Shown in pieces: positions 4,421 through 5,334 of a stretch of 5,334 nucleotides of DNA; positions within the stretch are counted from its first letter, which is position 1, and each line of letters starts with the position of its first letter. The notes under the pieces were generated by a model that saw only the letters and a list, made by a program, of their open reading frames with translations, did not search any database and had not been told where the DNA came from. This stretch comes from Acidimicrobiaceae bacterium (GTDB lineage Bacteria; Actinomycetota; Acidimicrobiia; Acidimicrobiales; Bog-793), in the NCBI GenBank assembly GCA_025463965.1, contig JAODBN010000173.1:1-5334 (forward strand), written 5' to 3'. The position numbers and the translations under genes were made by a program.

Positions 4421-5334
4421 ATGGCGGCGACAGCGACGGTCCACGAGGCGGCGGTTCCAAGCCGCTCTGCCCGTGCGACGGCGGCCCGGCGATTGCTCGG
4501 TGGGCTCGGCTGGGCGTTCCCGCTTCTCGGCTTTCTGGGCTCGACCGCGATCGCCATCTCAGGCCCTCGCCTGGTCGATGGGGGGGCGGTTACCTGGTGG
4601 TATTCGGTGAGCCTCTCCGGCGGCGGAGGCGCGAACAAGGTGCTCCTCTATCTCGGGCTCGGCGCGCTCGTGCTTGCCTGGCTCGGCGTCGGCCGCCGGC
4701 TCGCCGCTCCGGGAACGCCGATCCGGCTCGGGGGGCTTTGGATCCTCGGAGCGGTATGGGCCGCTCCGCTCCTCGTGGGGCCGGCTCTGTTCAGCCAGGA
4801 CATGTACAGCTATCTCGCACAGGGGGCGATCCTGCACCTAGGGCTCGATCCCTACCGCCAAGCACCCGGCGTCCTCGCCAACCATGGTTACCGACACCTG
4901 CTCGACGCGGTGTCCCCGTTCTGGCGGACCACGACCGCGCCCTACGGGCCGGCCTTTCTCGGGCTTATCGGCGTCTTCGTCGGGGCGGCCGGATCGAACC
5001 TGGTCGCCGGGATCTTGCTAGCGCGCCTTGCGGAGGTTCTCGGGGTGGTGCTCGTGGCGCTGTTCGCTCCACGCCTCGCCCGACTCCTCGGCGCGAACCC
5101 GCTGAGGGCGGTCTGGTTGGCTGCGCTCAGCCCGCTCGCGCTCGTCGAGCTGTTGGCCGCTGGCCACAACGACGCCCTCATGGCCGGGCTGATGCTCGCG
5201 GGCGTGACGCTCGCGCTCCAACGCCATCCGCTGTGGGGGATCGGGCTGTGCTCCCTCGCCGCGACGGTGAAGCTCCCAGCGCTCGCCGCAGCGCTCTTTA
5301 TTGCTGTCGCGTTCGCCCGGTCGCTTGGTGGCTG
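4421..5334 (+). CDS. MptB-like polyprenol-phosphomannose mannosyltransferase, partial
   Basis: A polytopic membrane glycosyltransferase of the GT-C type, resembling actinobacterial MptA/MptB, which use polyprenyl-phosphate-mannose to build the alpha-1,6-mannan of lipomannan-type glycolipids at the outer face of the membrane. Only 304 residues are present; family members are usually about 450-550, so the gene runs off the right edge. Hallmarks in order are SQDMYSYLAQG (125-135, with the acidic residue expected in the first extracytoplasmic loop), LDPYRQAP (142-149), TAPYGPAFL (172-180), LAAGHNDALMAGLMLAG (245-261) and ATVKLPAL (281-288). Hydrophobic spans lie near 28-47, 74-92, 104-124, 176-218 (two), 228-246, 251-267 and 271-297. 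The ATG at 4421 gives a short basic N-terminus before the first span. Its ribosome site is weak: GGGAG at 4396-4400 is 20 bases away and GCGAG at 4411-4415 is 5 bases away. The exact acceptor and linkage cannot be read from sequence. Confidence 0.85.
   Translation, partial: MAATATVHEAAVPSRSARATAARRLLGGLGWAFPLLGFLGSTAIAISGPRLVDGGAVTWWYSVSLSGGGGANKVLLYLGLGALVLAWLGVGRRLAAPGTPIRLGGLWILGAVWAAPLLVGPALFSQDMYSYLAQGAILHLGLDPYRQAPGVLANHGYRHLLDAVSPFWRTTTAPYGPAFLGLIGVFVGAAGSNLVAGILLARLAEVLGVVLVALFAPRLARLLGANPLRAVWLAALSPLALVELLAAGHNDALMAGLMLAGVTLALQRHPLWGIGLCSLAATVKLPALAAALFIAVAFARSLGG

Noticed and set aside
4065..4444. Overlapping minus-strand frames upstream of the mannosyltransferase
   Set aside because: Two frames overlap each other and the mannosyltransferase start, with Arg-rich peptides and no ribosome site; likely chance frames in GC-rich DNA.

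Overview
This is a high-GC window with GC-rich third codon positions, GTG starts beside ATG starts, and genes typical of Actinobacteria. The three best clues are a polyprenol-phosphomannose-type (MptB-like) mannosyltransferase, a conserved actinobacterial-type protein of about 200 residues with a winged-helix look, and a YihY/BrkB-family membrane protein. A deep-branching soil or aquatic actinobacterium (for example Acidimicrobiia or Thermoleophilia) would fit, but the genus cannot be set from this sequence.

Layout, left to right. Bases 1-91 may hold the tail of a gene that starts outside the window. Bases 117-1025 (+) encode an HpcH/HpaI-type aldolase, with a plausible promoter and Shine-Dalgarno just upstream. 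It converges on a YihY/BrkB-family membrane protein at 1078-2118 (-); the 52-base gap holds two small hairpins. The 286 bases upstream of the membrane gene contain several inverted repeats, two of them mutually exclusive, and may be a structured leader. Next is a 202-residue gene at 2405-3013 (-) with a very strong Shine-Dalgarno that could be masked by RNA pairing. A 473-base intergenic region with little coding signal separates it from a divergent orphan gene at 3487-4023 (+), 178 residues long, with visibly lower third-position GC than its neighbours. A further 397 bases without a convincing gene lead to a polytopic mannosyltransferase at 4421 (+), cut by the right edge.

The genes do not form one operon or an obvious pathway: strands alternate, gaps are long, and products range over central catabolism, membrane and envelope functions, and two unknowns. 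I found no CRISPR array, tRNA, rRNA, recognisable transposase or phage gene. I see no clear new multi-gene system. The most interesting items are the altered active site of the aldolase, the lower-GC orphan gene flanked by long non-coding stretches, and the structured regions upstream of the two minus-strand genes.
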